Assembly: GCF_030247195.1 (NCBI RefSeq)
Contig: NC_080670.1
Location: forward strand, 44,096,194-44,160,193
DNA: 64,000 nt
Reading direction: 5' to 3'
Origin: Topomyia yanbarensis
Lineage: Eukaryota; Arthropoda; Insecta; Diptera; Culicidae
Notes under the pieces: model-generated
Database searches by the model: none
What the model was told of the DNA's origin: nothing
Seen by the model: only the letters and a program-made list of their open reading frames with translations
Shown here: one piece after another, positions 1 to 10,434 of the stretch
Layout: each line of letters starts with the position of its first letter
Numbering within the stretch: the stretch's first letter is position 1
Program-made: the position numbers and the translations under genes

Positions 1-1394
1 GTCGAAAATGAGATATCTGTTGGATTGTATTCTGTATCACCACTGAATCATAATGCACAAATAAGATTACCAGGTTTGTTCAGAAAATATCGAAAAAAAA
101 TACCAAAACATGGTTGTCCCATCCATAAGGCTCAATGAAAAATGTAAATCTTGAACACCGTTTTTCTCGGCTTGCTGTTTTTCAATATGGGACTCTTATG
201 CATATATGGGCAGTATATACCCTCCCCATTAAAACATAATTTATTGAAGGTCTTTTAATGGTAATCTATTAATTAATCAAGTATCTCACTAGGTGATTGG
301 CATTATTTGGCTGATCCATCTAGTAAAAATAGGCTGGTCTGTCCAGAAAATATATTCAAAAGAAAAGTTCCATATTGAGAGCTGTGATGAGGAAGCGCCC
401 GCCAACGGAAATATACAGATTCTCCATAAATTATGAAATTTCATTTTCCATTTAAATTTTCAATAATGTACTAATGAACTTAAGTAAACAATCTTAAGTG
501 TAAGTATTTCTTGATCGATTAGTGGTGGAAAAATGAAATTATTTGATAAATTACATTGTTATGCAACGTTCGCACTACCAGTTAAAACGGGTTTTTATGC
601 TATCTTGGTGACATTTTTCTTGTTGCTAATTATTAAAACGTGTTATAACTCTGTAGTGTAAACATTGTATTATTAAACCAATTCTGCAGCGTTTTATGTT
701 ATATAGGTGTTTTATGTGGTAATAGGACTGACATAATTATATCTTCAGTACAGCGGTTTGTTTCATAATTTAAAACAGATTTATTTTAAAATTTAAATTA
801 GTATACCCAACCGTATTTGTTGTATACCTTAAAACGCAATTAGAACTGTGTTTTAAATACATAGGGTAGGACAGATATTCTGACTGGTTAAACTGGGAAA
901 ACAATTTTAAGTCCAGTAACGCTTAAGACATGGCTTGAATTTGAATCGAAAAAGAACACCCGCTTCAACTGCTGCTGGGACGGTAAGTTCTGTTTTAAAA
1001 TTTTCCGTTGTGTGCAGTACGAAACAAAAGTGTTTGAAATTAGAAAACAAAAAGTTCTGTTGTTTCCGATGCAATTACACTCAGATTTTTCACGCAGGGG
1101 ATACAGGCCGTGTAAATGATAACCGCGTAAATTTCAAAATCCGCGTAAAAAACCTGAGTGTACTCTCCTATATAAAATACTACGCTGCTGAACAGTGCAA
1201 TAACTACAGAAGCACGTTGTCAGATGCCTTACTGATAAAAAACATATAACCGAAATATGAAACATGAAAACCAATTGGCTCTTTACCCTACGCAGCTACA
1301 AAGCGCCGTAAACATGGATTAACAAGTTACAACGCACACGCATGCATAAAAATAAATATATTTTTTTTCAAACGCAACACTCTTAAGCAGCACA
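1..1394. other. Gene-free AT-rich stretch
   Basis: No coding signal was recognised. The longest open frame (935-1249, plus, 104 codons) has no recognisable domain and lies in AT-rich DNA, so I do not call it a gene. Confidence 0.6.
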
Positions 1395-1399
1395 CACCG

Positions 1400-2264
1400 C
1401 ACAGTGGCTGGAGGCTGGCCAAAACCTCAAAAATTTATTTTTGAAATATTGGTATTTTATATTTTTCTTAGATTTCTCATGTATTGAATAACATATATTC
1501 AAAATTTTATGATCATTGGATAAGAACACGTTTTTTACATGAGTTTAAACATAGCAAAGTCCGAACTTTTTAATGATTTTCATTTCCGAAACCACCATTG
1601 CTCTGTTCACTTCAAATGCATGTTGCTCTTTTGATTTCGGTCCGATTTTAGCACAACTAGTTTCATTGTGTAGAGGAACGAAAGAACTTGGTTAGTGAAT
1701 AAAATACATTTGGTAAATTTGCTTGGAGCTATGACTTTTTAGTTTAAATATTTTTGAGGAGGTCAGTTTAAAAATACTTTTTTCACTAATGTATTCTGTA
1801 CAAATTTCGGAATCATTTCGGAACGGTCACATAGTATACATTCTATGGGAAATAACTTATACTTTTCGAATATCATGGTCTCGTTCTGCGCCTAGGTGCG
1901 CAAAAATTTCTAAGGAGATTTTGAAGCTTTGTTGCTGATATGGAGGCGCATGGTGTTTTGTGTAAAATTGTTAGACAATATACAGTAAACCAACACGTTA
2001 TACAATGGATTTAAAGTAGTGTTCTTCATTTTTTATGATATTACTGACATTGGTGAACAGTAACGGAAAATCTATCATGAAAACGGGATCATAGTTATAA
2101 GAAAGGTTCAATGACACTGTATGGAAAAATGCATTTAATATTTTACGACTTTTGACATCAAAAATGAGCTCAGCACCTCAAAATTAGCTTAAATTGTGAT
2201 TTTCAGCCAAATTAGGTAACATTTGAGGTTTTGTCCGACTTTTGTTTGAAGACCCGCCACTGTG
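1400..2264. mobile_element. Transib-like non-autonomous DNA transposon (865 bp)
   Basis: Both ends read CACAGTGG inward and are flanked by the same 5 bp, CACCG (1395-1399 and 2265-2269). A CACAGTG-type terminus with a 5-bp duplication is the hallmark of the Transib superfamily, the relatives of RAG1. Both arms also share an AAAACCTCAAA motif, but at different distances from the ends. No transposase ORF is present, so mobility would need an enzyme from elsewhere. The assignment to Transib is an inference from termini and duplication length. Confidence 0.72.
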
Positions 2265-2354
2265 CACCGTATTGAATTAAATCCAAACCACCCCGCCCAC
2301 CCACTTTGCAAATCATTCTGTGACACCATGCTGGTACCCGACAAATCCGCACAC

Positions 2355-2684
2355 GGCCACCGCTGCCGAAAATGCATAGCGTCTACCGCTTATTGTAGTG
2401 CCCAGACGCTGCAGCCATGATCTTACCCGTTCGACATAAGAACAAAAACTGATTCAAACGGGTACGCGTCACCTCTATTTATAAACTAACCGTATATGGT
2501 TTAGTCACTTAGGTGCGAGTGTGTGCAAATGCCAACGTTACCGAAAATCGATAGCGCTTATTGCATCGCCCGGAGACGACGTTGCTCGTGTGGGATAAGA
2601 GCAACAACTGATTTAAACGGACATGCGTTGCTTCTATTTATGACTTTTCGTGTTTCATTGAGCAACTAAGCTGCCCTCTTTTGA
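2355..2684. repeat. Diverged tandem duplication, about 160-bp unit
   Basis: Two successive units (about 2355-2529 and 2530-2684) share in the same order CCGAAAAT, ATAGCG, CTTATTG, CAACTGATT-like and CTATTTAT blocks with small indels. They sit directly beside the 3' tail of the CR1-like element. No function is evident. Confidence 0.6.
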
Positions 2685-3134
2685 CGGCTGTATCTGAGAA
2701 ATCTGCCTCACGAATGGTATTTTTCCCGTTTTTTGTGAACTTTTTTTTTTTTTTTTTTTTTTTGTTAATAGCCCGCCTCTTACCCCCACACCAAAAAGCT
2801 CACAAACGGAGCCCCCTGGTAGTGGACACATCAGTTCTCAGCGTACAAAAAAAAGGTCAGCACAACAAAACAAAGTTACGAATCGCGGAAACGCTGAGAA
2901 CAAAAAAAAACAATACGAGACCGACAAAACACAAAATTTGACAAGAAGCTACGGCGAGTACCCAGCGGAAAAGAATCCTTTTAAGGGTCTCATCGTAGCT
3001 TTGCAGGAAGCTTATAATAATTTAAATTTATTTATTGCTTATTGCTATAAAGATGCATTTATCAATTGTTTTTATTTAAAAAATGTTAACCAATTATAGC
3101 TAAAGGAATAAGCTCGATTGGTGGTGAACGAAGT

Positions 3135-6026
3135 TTATATTAAAAATTCTCCTATTTTATTTTTTAAAATTAGTTTCAATTTTGCTTGGAAACGAGTGCG
3201 ACATGTTATTTGCTTTAAATCAGTAGGAAGCTGGTTGAATAACTTAGGTCCGATGAAAGAAATGCGTCTTTGACCAAGGTTCGTGGATACTCTGGAGTAT
3301 AATAAATGATTGGCTTGTCTAGTGCTGTGAGCTCGAATGCCTGTTGTAAATTCTAGATTATTATGAGCAATAGTGTTATGCAAAGCATTGTGGATGTATA
3401 TTATTGTTTGGTAGTTAGTCAACCCAAGCAAAGGTAAAATGTTATGGGCATTATTATTGTATAACAAAATAGTAGGGTACATAAATGGTTTTTTATAAAT
3501 AATTTTAAGACATCTGTTTTGAAGCGTTTGTAGCTTTTTCAGATTCGAGATACTGGCACGGCCCCACACAGATACAAGGTAGTTCAGCAATGAGTGGATG
3601 TGCGCATAATAAAATTTTAGAAGTACATGCTGGGGAACAAAAGAGCATACTTTACGCATAGCCCCACATAACGATGCAACTTTTCTCTCTATAGATGTTA
3701 TATGCTCAATCCAGGAGAGTGTGGGGTCTAAGTGAAGTCCTAAATATTTGAAGCAGTTAGTTTCCTGAATTACAGACTGTCCCATTCTTGGGTCTGGATG
3801 CACGCCTATAGCTCTTCTAGATGAACGAAACAGCATATATTTAGTTTTTGATAGGTTCAAGGAAAGAAGGTTTTCGTTGAAATACGTCGTTAGTGTTTTT
3901 AAATCCGATTCAATGTCGCGTACAATATCCAGGCAGTTGTTGTTCGGGTAGAACAACGCTGTGTCATCCGCGAAAAGACGAGGAGTCCCTTTTAACCCGA
4001 GTCTACCTAGGTCATTGATATACAATAAAAATAACAGTGGCCCAATATTACTGCCTTGGGGCACTCCTATTTCTATTGGTCTATAAGAGCTACACGAGTC
4101 TCCAATAGATACGAATTGGTGCCTATACGACAGATAGCTACGAATAATATGATTTGCTAATCCCCTGATACCATAGCATTCTAACTTCTTAAGCAGGATT
4201 GAGTGATCCAGAGTATCGAATGCTTTTTTTAGGTCCAGAAAAAGGGCACCAACAATTCTTTTGCTATCAATTTGACTAATGATGGAGTCAATTAGTTCGG
4301 TCATTGCAATTAAAGTGCTGCAGCCCTGCCTGAACCCATACTGGTAGTTGTAAATTATGTTGTGTTTGTTCAAAAACTCGAGTAGTCGAGTGATGAGCAA
4401 TTTCTCAAGAATTTTATTGAAAACGCACAATGTTGAAATTGGTCTATAGTTGCAAAGTTGGTTTGGATCACCAGCTTTGAAAATTGGAATTACTCGGGCT
4501 AATTTTAAACAGTCTGGGTACCTGCCGGTTTGAATTATTAAATTAAAAGCTTTGGTTAGGATGTTTGCAAAAGCGGTACAGTTACTCTTAAGAACACTAG
4601 CGGGGATCTTATCAGGACCACAACTGTTATTTTTTTCGAGGTCTTTAATCAAAAGGATCACTTCGTTTATGGTTGCAGGACGCAAGAAGATTGTTTCTTG
4701 GACGTGTTGTATATTTGTAATAGGATTTGAGTTGGGACTCGTGGGAATATTGTCAGCCAAATTTTTGCCAATGCTAGAGAAATACTCGTTGAAAACATTA
4801 CATACTTCTTTAGTCTCAGTGACTCTGATATCGTTGCAAATTAGGCTGATGGGAACATCCGACTTTGAACGACCAAAAATGGTATTAATATTTTTCCAAA
4901 GTTTTGAATGAGTTGTGTTGGATAGAAGGTTTTCAAAGTAGGCCTTTTTGCACCGCTTTTTCATTACATTAACTTTTTTAGTTATGTGTTGCAGAAGAGC
5001 TTTGAGGTTTTCATCATTGGGGTTATTTTTTACTCGTTTCAGATAATTACTTTTGATTCTAATCAGTGTCCACAAATCGAAATTGATCCAGGGGCAAAAA
5101 ACGCCTTTACATTTAAAAGTTTTGGAGACCGTTCTAGTGTTTTCCGCAAGTAAAGAATTGTAGGTTGTGATGATATTTGTAAGACATACATCTACATCAT
5201 CAATCAACTCGATGTTTTCTATGAAATTTTGGAAGTCGTTATTGAGTTTTTCATGATTGATTATTGATTTAGTCAAATTAACGGGTTCTCTTTTTACTGC
5301 AAGTTTATAAGAAGATATAATTTGAACGTGATCACTAACTATGGTGTAAACCGTGTCGTTTCGTAAGCGAGCAGCATCCTCCAGTCTACAAACAACGTGA
5401 TCAAGAATATTTGAACTAGCTGGGCGAGTCGGAAATGTGTTCGTGCATATGAAACCATACGATTCCAGGAGAGTTTTATAACGTGAGACGACATTGTTAT
5501 TCGATAGGTTAACCGGTATATTGAGATCTCCTACAATGAAACAGGGGCGCGAATTTGAAGCGGAAGCAAGAACACTTTCAAGCTTGGCAAGGAATTGACC
5601 AATATCGTAAGATGGAGGGCGATATAAACAATGAACATCGAAATAATGTTGCATTATGCAGAGTTCGATGTGAGAATGATGAAAGCCGTTAACAACAGTG
5701 TTCAGCACTACTCTATGAGAAATGTTCTTTCTGACGTAGATAGCTACTCCACCGTTCGATTGTTCTCTACAGGAAAAAATCCCATTATAGCCCCTAATTT
5801 TAAAGATATCTTCATTGCCCGACTTGATCCACGTTTCCCCGATAACAAGCACATCAATTAATTTATTGCAACGATCCAATGTTTGCAAGATTTGATCAAA
5901 TTTACAAAGCTCATTCATACCCCTTATATTCCATTGCAAAATATTCAGCGATTTACTATTATTCATTGAAACACTCGCATTATAACTGTCTATATCATCG
6001 TGAAAGAAATTTTCTATATAAGCCAT
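3135..6026 (-). CDS. CR1-like ORF2: AP-endonuclease and reverse transcriptase
   Basis: The 963-codon frame encodes the enzyme that nicks the target and copies the element's RNA. The N-terminal AP-type endonuclease shows ILQWNIRG near residue 30, IGETW, GDLN near 165 and SDH near 230. The reverse transcriptase shows NYRPIS near 525, LDLKKAFDTLDH near 604, GVPQGSN near 654 and the catalytic FADD near 685. No RNase H follows, as expected for CR1. I chose the ATG at 6026 (MAYIENFF) because the frame open to 6083 begins with GTG and the second copy starts with MANTIKKF at the matching place. The start lies 57 bp downstream of the ORF1 stop. The frame is uninterrupted, so the enzyme may be functional. 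Confidence 0.93.
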   Translation of the reverse strand: MAYIENFFHDDIDSYNASVSMNNSKSLNILQWNIRGMNELCKFDQILQTLDRCNKLIDVLVIGETWIKSGNEDIFKIRGYNGIFSCREQSNGGVAIYVRKNISHRVVLNTVVNGFHHSHIELCIMQHYFDVHCLYRPPSYDIGQFLAKLESVLASASNSRPCFIVGDLNIPVNLSNNNVVSRYKTLLESYGFICTNTFPTRPASSNILDHVVCRLEDAARLRNDTVYTIVSDHVQIISSYKLAVKREPVNLTKSIINHEKLNNDFQNFIENIELIDDVDVCLTNIITTYNSLLAENTRTVSKTFKCKGVFCPWINFDLWTLIRIKSNYLKRVKNNPNDENLKALLQHITKKVNVMKKRCKKAYFENLLSNTTHSKLWKNINTIFGRSKSDVPISLICNDIRVTETKEVCNVFNEYFSSIGKNLADNIPTSPNSNPITNIQHVQETIFLRPATINEVILLIKDLEKNNSCGPDKIPASVLKSNCTAFANILTKAFNLIIQTGRYPDCLKLARVIPIFKAGDPNQLCNYRPISTLCVFNKILEKLLITRLLEFLNKHNIIYNYQYGFRQGCSTLIAMTELIDSIISQIDSKRIVGALFLDLKKAFDTLDHSILLKKLECYGIRGLANHIIRSYLSYRHQFVSIGDSCSSYRPIEIGVPQGSNIGPLLFLLYINDLGRLGLKGTPRLFADDTALFYPNNNCLDIVRDIESDLKTLTTYFNENLLSLNLSKTKYMLFRSSRRAIGVHPDPRMGQSVIQETNCFKYLGLHLDPTLSWIEHITSIERKVASLCGAMRKVCSFVPQHVLLKFYYAHIHSLLNYLVSVWGRASISNLKKLQTLQNRCLKIIYKKPFMYPTILLYNNNAHNILPLLGLTNYQTIIYIHNALHNTIAHNNLEFTTGIRAHSTRQANHLLYSRVSTNLGQRRISFIGPKLFNQLPTDLKQITCRTRFQAKLKLILKNKIGEFLI

Positions 6027-6082
6027 TGAAATTAAATGTAAATTATATGTAAAAGAGCAAAATGTTATAAAAGCAAGAAGCA

Positions 6083-7159
6083 CTATTCCCTCGGGATATT
6101 GTTTGTTCGTTTTCTTTTGGGTGATGGAGAAATATTCGCAGGTAGCGAGTCTGCAGCGTCAGAAGAACCATTTGAGTATAGGCTAGTTATGCGGTTTAGA
6201 TCATTCCGGTTTCTAATTATTTCAGGTTTTGCTTTTTCATTTTTCTTAACAAGAACAACTCCTCGACCGGACCAGACATATTTAATGTTGAGAAACTCCT
6301 GACGCTCGCGCATTTCGTTCAATAGTTCTAAGCAAAGTGGGGTTAACTCATCGCGAATCGCAACATTTGTAGGTTTGCCATTGATGACCAGGGAATCGTC
6401 GATCGAAGTGGAGATCAGTCTACCAAACTCCTTTTTTTTGGTGAACAAAATCTCCTTCACGATCCTATCTGTGAAAACAACTTTTATGGGAACCAAACTA
6501 TTTGTTGCTTTTTTACCTGGTGACAACCTTTCGGCAGACACCACTGAGGAACGGTCTAGATTAGCACCAATGCAATGAGCAATTTTCATAACTAATTCAA
6601 CGGTATTTTCATTACAGAGGAAGGGGACTCCCAGAAAAATGGCATTGTTTGAGACGTTATCCCGAACAGTTTTGTCTAAGTTCATCTCAAGTTTGTTTAC
6701 ATTTTCATAAAGGCAAGATTGTTTTTTTCTTAAGGAACTTATCTCTTGTTTTAGGGCCTCGTTTTCAGATTTTAGATCTCGAAAGTCTGAGACAATTGAA
6801 TCAAATTTCGTAGATAAGAAATCTTGCGAGTTTTCAATAGCAGAGGTAATCGACCTAAATTCTGCCCTCAGGTTCTGCATTTCACAAGCCACAGCACTCG
6901 CGACTGTTATTTTCAGCTCTGACCCGAGAGCGGCTACAATATCATTTTTGTTAGTTTTCATTTCAATAATCTTTTTATAAATGTCCGAACAGTTGGGTGT
7001 GCAAAAGTACATATTCTCTTTTACGCGACGAACGGCATTGCCAATGATATTGCGGCATTTGTAATGAGCGCTTTTAAAGCAGTACAAGCAGGTTACCAGT
7101 TTGTTCGAATCAGTCTCCCTTTTTTTACATTCAACGCAAATAACATCATCAGTATCCAT
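6083..7159 (-). CDS. CR1-like ORF1: PHD finger, coiled coil, RNA-binding-type C-terminus
   Basis: The 358-codon ORF1 product probably binds element RNA in a nucleoprotein particle. Residues about 8-60 form a Cys/His zinc finger of PHD type (CVECKK, CLYCFKSAHYKC, YFCTPNCSDIY). Residues about 85-165 are heptad-like and coiled-coil prone. The C-terminal half resembles the folded end of L1 ORF1 and baculovirus FP25-type proteins (KYVWSGRGVVLVKKNE). The tail is basic (PSPKRKRTNN) and could be a nuclear localisation signal. The start is the ATG at 7159; the longer frame to 7207 begins with TTG. It is paralogous to the ORF1 at 54922-55974 and has no internal stop. Confidence 0.88.
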   Translation of the reverse strand: MDTDDVICVECKKRETDSNKLVTCLYCFKSAHYKCRNIIGNAVRRVKENMYFCTPNCSDIYKKIIEMKTNKNDIVAALGSELKITVASAVACEMQNLRAEFRSITSAIENSQDFLSTKFDSIVSDFRDLKSENEALKQEISSLRKKQSCLYENVNKLEMNLDKTVRDNVSNNAIFLGVPFLCNENTVELVMKIAHCIGANLDRSSVVSAERLSPGKKATNSLVPIKVVFTDRIVKEILFTKKKEFGRLISTSIDDSLVINGKPTNVAIRDELTPLCLELLNEMRERQEFLNIKYVWSGRGVVLVKKNEKAKPEIIRNRNDLNRITSLYSNGSSDAADSLPANISPSPKRKRTNNIPRE

Positions 7160-7450
7160 CGCAATTAAGACAAAAAAGACAAAAAAGAATACAATAATAA
7201 AGCACAAGACACACTAGATTAAACAAATAAACTGAAATTGAACATCAAAACACAAAAAAAACTTCACTATATTTGCTGCAAAGAAAAGTAATAACAGGCA
7301 CGATGCAATTTCGGTTTCCGTGCAGAAGTGCCCAGTCTGAGCAAGCGATGCCCGATATCCACCTGCACCGATCAGAAGTGCATCTGAAAAAAAATAACAA
7401 TATCGTTGCCACTCACAGAGCGATACAAACAATCAGCTGCGATGATGGCT

Positions 7451-8702
7451 GAACACCGGGGGCAAATGATCACAGTCGCTACGTTGAGACAGTCTGGCAC
7501 AACGACAGAGAATTAATCACACACCTACTAACTGTTTGATTACAGCAGTACGCAGCGAAAACAGTCCTAGCCGCACCGAAACCGTCCCTGATACACAAAT
7601 TACCTGCTTATATCCACAGAGCTGACCCAGAACCAACCCAAAAACACACAGGCTAGTTGGCTAGTTGTATGTAGCGAGCAACTTTTTAATTTTACCAATT
7701 TCCAAAAGTCTACTTTTATTGGGGAGATATTAAATTATTACCAATATTTAAGTTAGGTGTATCTGAATCGGTTGGTGTATGAATGATTAAAATCCATCTA
7801 GTAATATCGGACTTATAAGCGTGCAAACCTTACATAGTTTCGTTACATGGGAGATAGTTTAGATTTTAGAATGACACCTAGCCCCAGATAGTGGAGTAAG
7901 ACATTTTTAATGTAAAAAGTTTGACCCTTTTCAAAAGACAGTCTAGATCAGATCATTTGGAAAAACAAAATATGCAAAGTGGCTTCTTGTGACAAAGTCT
8001 TCATGTACAGAAAGTTTCATTAAAATCTGAGAGGGTGCTGCCAACTCTGAATACGATTTGGCGCGAAATTCGTCAGATTAGAAAAAAGAACATCAACTAA
8101 AGACCAATAGATTTCCAGTTTCTCCTCTATAGGAAGCAATGTGCCCCAGATAAATCCTGTATAACCGTGAGTGAGTGAAAATCCGTCAAATCGACAGCTC
8201 TAATTAAAATTAATAACAGCTATATAATGAAATTAGCAACCAAGCAAGCAACCCGATTCCTCTTCGATCCTGTTACATAAATTCTGTTCACTGCCGATGA
8301 AGAAAAACTTTTCCAACGTAATCCGCAATGAAGGAGCGAATTCCCTCAAGAAATCAAATAATCAACTGTAGGTAATCCTATATTTTATTTTCAAGTTGCT
8401 CTAGTGCGCAGGAAGCGCAAAACTTCAAGTGCTATGTTCTCCGCCGCAGTGCATTTAATTTTCCCATTTTTTCCTATTTCCTCATTTTCTCGGCATTATT
8501 TTTCCTTTATCTCTCAACTAGATAAATTGAAACAACAAATCTGCTTGGACACTTCCGAAAGCGAACCATTGTTGCCTCTTATCTGGCTCAATATTTTTAA
8601 TTGCAATGAACAAAAGATACTTCGGTCAGTCCGGTACCGCATGAAACAGGATGATGGGCTTGCTTGGTAGAGAAAGAAAAAGAAACGAAAAAAAAATCTC
8701 CC
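7451..8702. other. Non-coding stretch
   Basis: No gene or transposon boundary was recognised. A plus-strand frame at 8404-8670 overlaps the intron side of the Beat exon and has no domain. A short GGCTAGTT duplication lies near 7652. Confidence 0.5.
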
Positions 8703-8708
8703 ACTTAC

Positions 8709-8923
8709 ATCGACATTGATTCCCGGAAAGGCAAACGTCTTCTTCTCCGGATGTTCACTGGGCGAAAATCGGTAGAACTCTCGCTGACCTCGGTAGTACT
8801 TGACCGAGTACAGGGGTGAATCGTCCAAATCGAACAGACACCGCAGGGTCGCGTGCTGGCTTCGTCGGACGGCCGGTGGGTCCACCACCAGGTGCACGGA
8901 TCGCATCGCTTGGGCGCCATAGT
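8709..8923 (-). CDS. Single exon of a Beaten-path-family Ig-domain protein
   Basis: This 215-bp exon encodes the first half of an immunoglobulin domain. The minus-strand frame reads VHLVVDPPAV, TLRCLFDLDD (first disulfide Cys), LYSVKYYRGQREFYRFSP and FPGINVD. The LYSVKxYKxxxEFYRxxP pattern is characteristic of insect Beat proteins, cell-surface or secreted receptors for Side-family ligands in axon guidance. A polypyrimidine-CAG acceptor (8924-8926) and a GTAAGT donor (8703-8708) bound the exon exactly. The second disulfide Cys would lie in the next exon, which I cannot find in the window. Other exons are presumably beyond large introns, so much of this window may be Beat intron. No break is seen. 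Which Beat paralogue it is cannot be told. Confidence 0.85.
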
Positions 8924-10217
8924 CTGAAATTGAAACGAAAAATGATACATTTGATTAGATGATGTATTGATAAATGTTAATTTAATATTCGAAATAAATT
9001 CTGATTATGTTATTTAACTAGTTGATTCGTTGCCAGCTCGTTGTAGGTATCTGTGCGTTAAAACCTGGCTTCCCGCAGTAAACCAATGAAATTCTACAGT
9101 AAAAGTCTATTTTAAAGTCTGGTCACAGTTAGCACAGCCACCACAAATAAAGAAATGAAGATCAATGAAGACAAAAATCAATAAAATTAAAATTTTCAAT
9201 AAATTAGTGTGCAAAAAAGTGTAAATGATGATAATTATTACATTGTTAGTTTGAGATTATTATGGTGATACTGTGCTTATGTGTGATTGATAACTTCCGC
9301 TAAAATCTGTTGCAAACGCCTTTTCAAATAAAACTACAGAAAAAGTAGATAAAGCGAGCTGATTGAACAATTTCCATGTAAACTTTTAAAAATAAAAAAA
9401 AACAAAAACTTATTTTGCATAAAAAAATCTTGTACTCAGATCTACTTGGACGGTTCATTCAACCCTAACATTACAAACTTTTATCTTCATCAATACCACT
9501 TTGAACCCATCAACCTATTCTGTGACGTTCCTCCAGTCGTTTATATATTTTTATTGCCGCTCCAAATATAAAACGCCAATAACGAAAATCGCCTTGAATG
9601 GGTGAATAATCAAGCAGGCGGTGATGAGGAAAATTGACAGCAATAGAGATAGCCAAAACCAGTCCGAGTGTAAAATTAAAGGGCCGAACGAAACACCATG
9701 CTTCTCGAAGCATGGGGGTTTTTTTATGAAGTTGTGTTATGGAGAGAGAACATGATTTTAATGTGACCGAAGGGATCCCCCTAAGTGGCGAGCTGGGAGG
9801 GAATCTTTTGAATGTATCGACAATTTGTTGGTTTCAGGCCCTTTGCTGGGTGTGTTTTGGAGTTTGGAATGCCTACTCAGTTGTAAATAACATTTTTATT
9901 GCCTGTAAAGGTTTGATGGAGCTGACTAGTGCAATTGTAGAATACCGATCTTTGGAATATTGCGGTAGAAACCATAGGTCATGATTTTAATATTATATTT
10001 CGTAATGAATTTTTATTTTAATTTTATTTTTATACTTTATAATTTGGAATGATTTTTTTCTGGGAAACGATTCAATGCGAAAATTGGCCAAATGCATGCT
10101 ATGCTAAACTATAAGTTTACTGAAGAAAAACAAAGTTAAATGTGATCGCCAAAAATTATGTTCAATATCTGCCGTGCCAAATAAACTTATACAAAATGAC
10201 CATTTGTCAAATGGATT
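8924..10217. other. Probable upstream intron of the Beat gene
   Basis: AT-rich and without recognised exons. Small frames at 9510-9713 (minus) and 9739-9984 (plus) have no recognisable domain. I see no further Ig exon or signal peptide. Confidence 0.45.
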
Positions 10218-10434
10218 TAGGGGAGACTGAGGAGACTTGATCCTCTTTTTTATTTTTCAGTCCAACTCCGTGGAATGATAAAAAAGTATGTATTTTTCTA
10301 GGGATGACTAATAATCATAAAAAAATTACATGGAAATATTATACTGGACATGAGCTATGAGCATTTCTGGAAAACAACAAAAAATGGAAAATTCTTAGAT
10401 TAGTGGAGACTCGATCCCTAATTTGGGGACACTT

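Larger units (their letters stand above)
2741..7450 (-). mobile_element. CR1-like non-LTR retrotransposon, copy 1 (5' end approximate)
   Basis: A two-ORF element on the minus strand: leader, PHD-finger ORF1 (6083-7159), ORF2 with endonuclease and reverse transcriptase (3135-6026), a 3' UTR, and a 23-base poly-A tail seen as T at 2741-2763. The 3' UTR matches that of the plus-strand copy ending near 59235, sharing the block complementary to CCAGGGGGCTC and GGTGTGGGGG. No target duplication was recognised, as is common for CR1-type elements. The 5' boundary is not resolved; leader-like sequence fades around 7450. PHD-type ORF1 proteins are known from the CR1/L2 group. Confidence 0.85.

Noticed and set aside
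6027..6083. Longer N-terminus for the CR1-like ORF2 (start at 6083)
   Set aside because: The first codon there is GTG, and the second copy starts at the ATG equivalent to 6026.
9510..9984. Divergent small frames suggesting a gene pair
   Set aside because: Neither shows a recognisable family and the composition matches the non-coding flanks.
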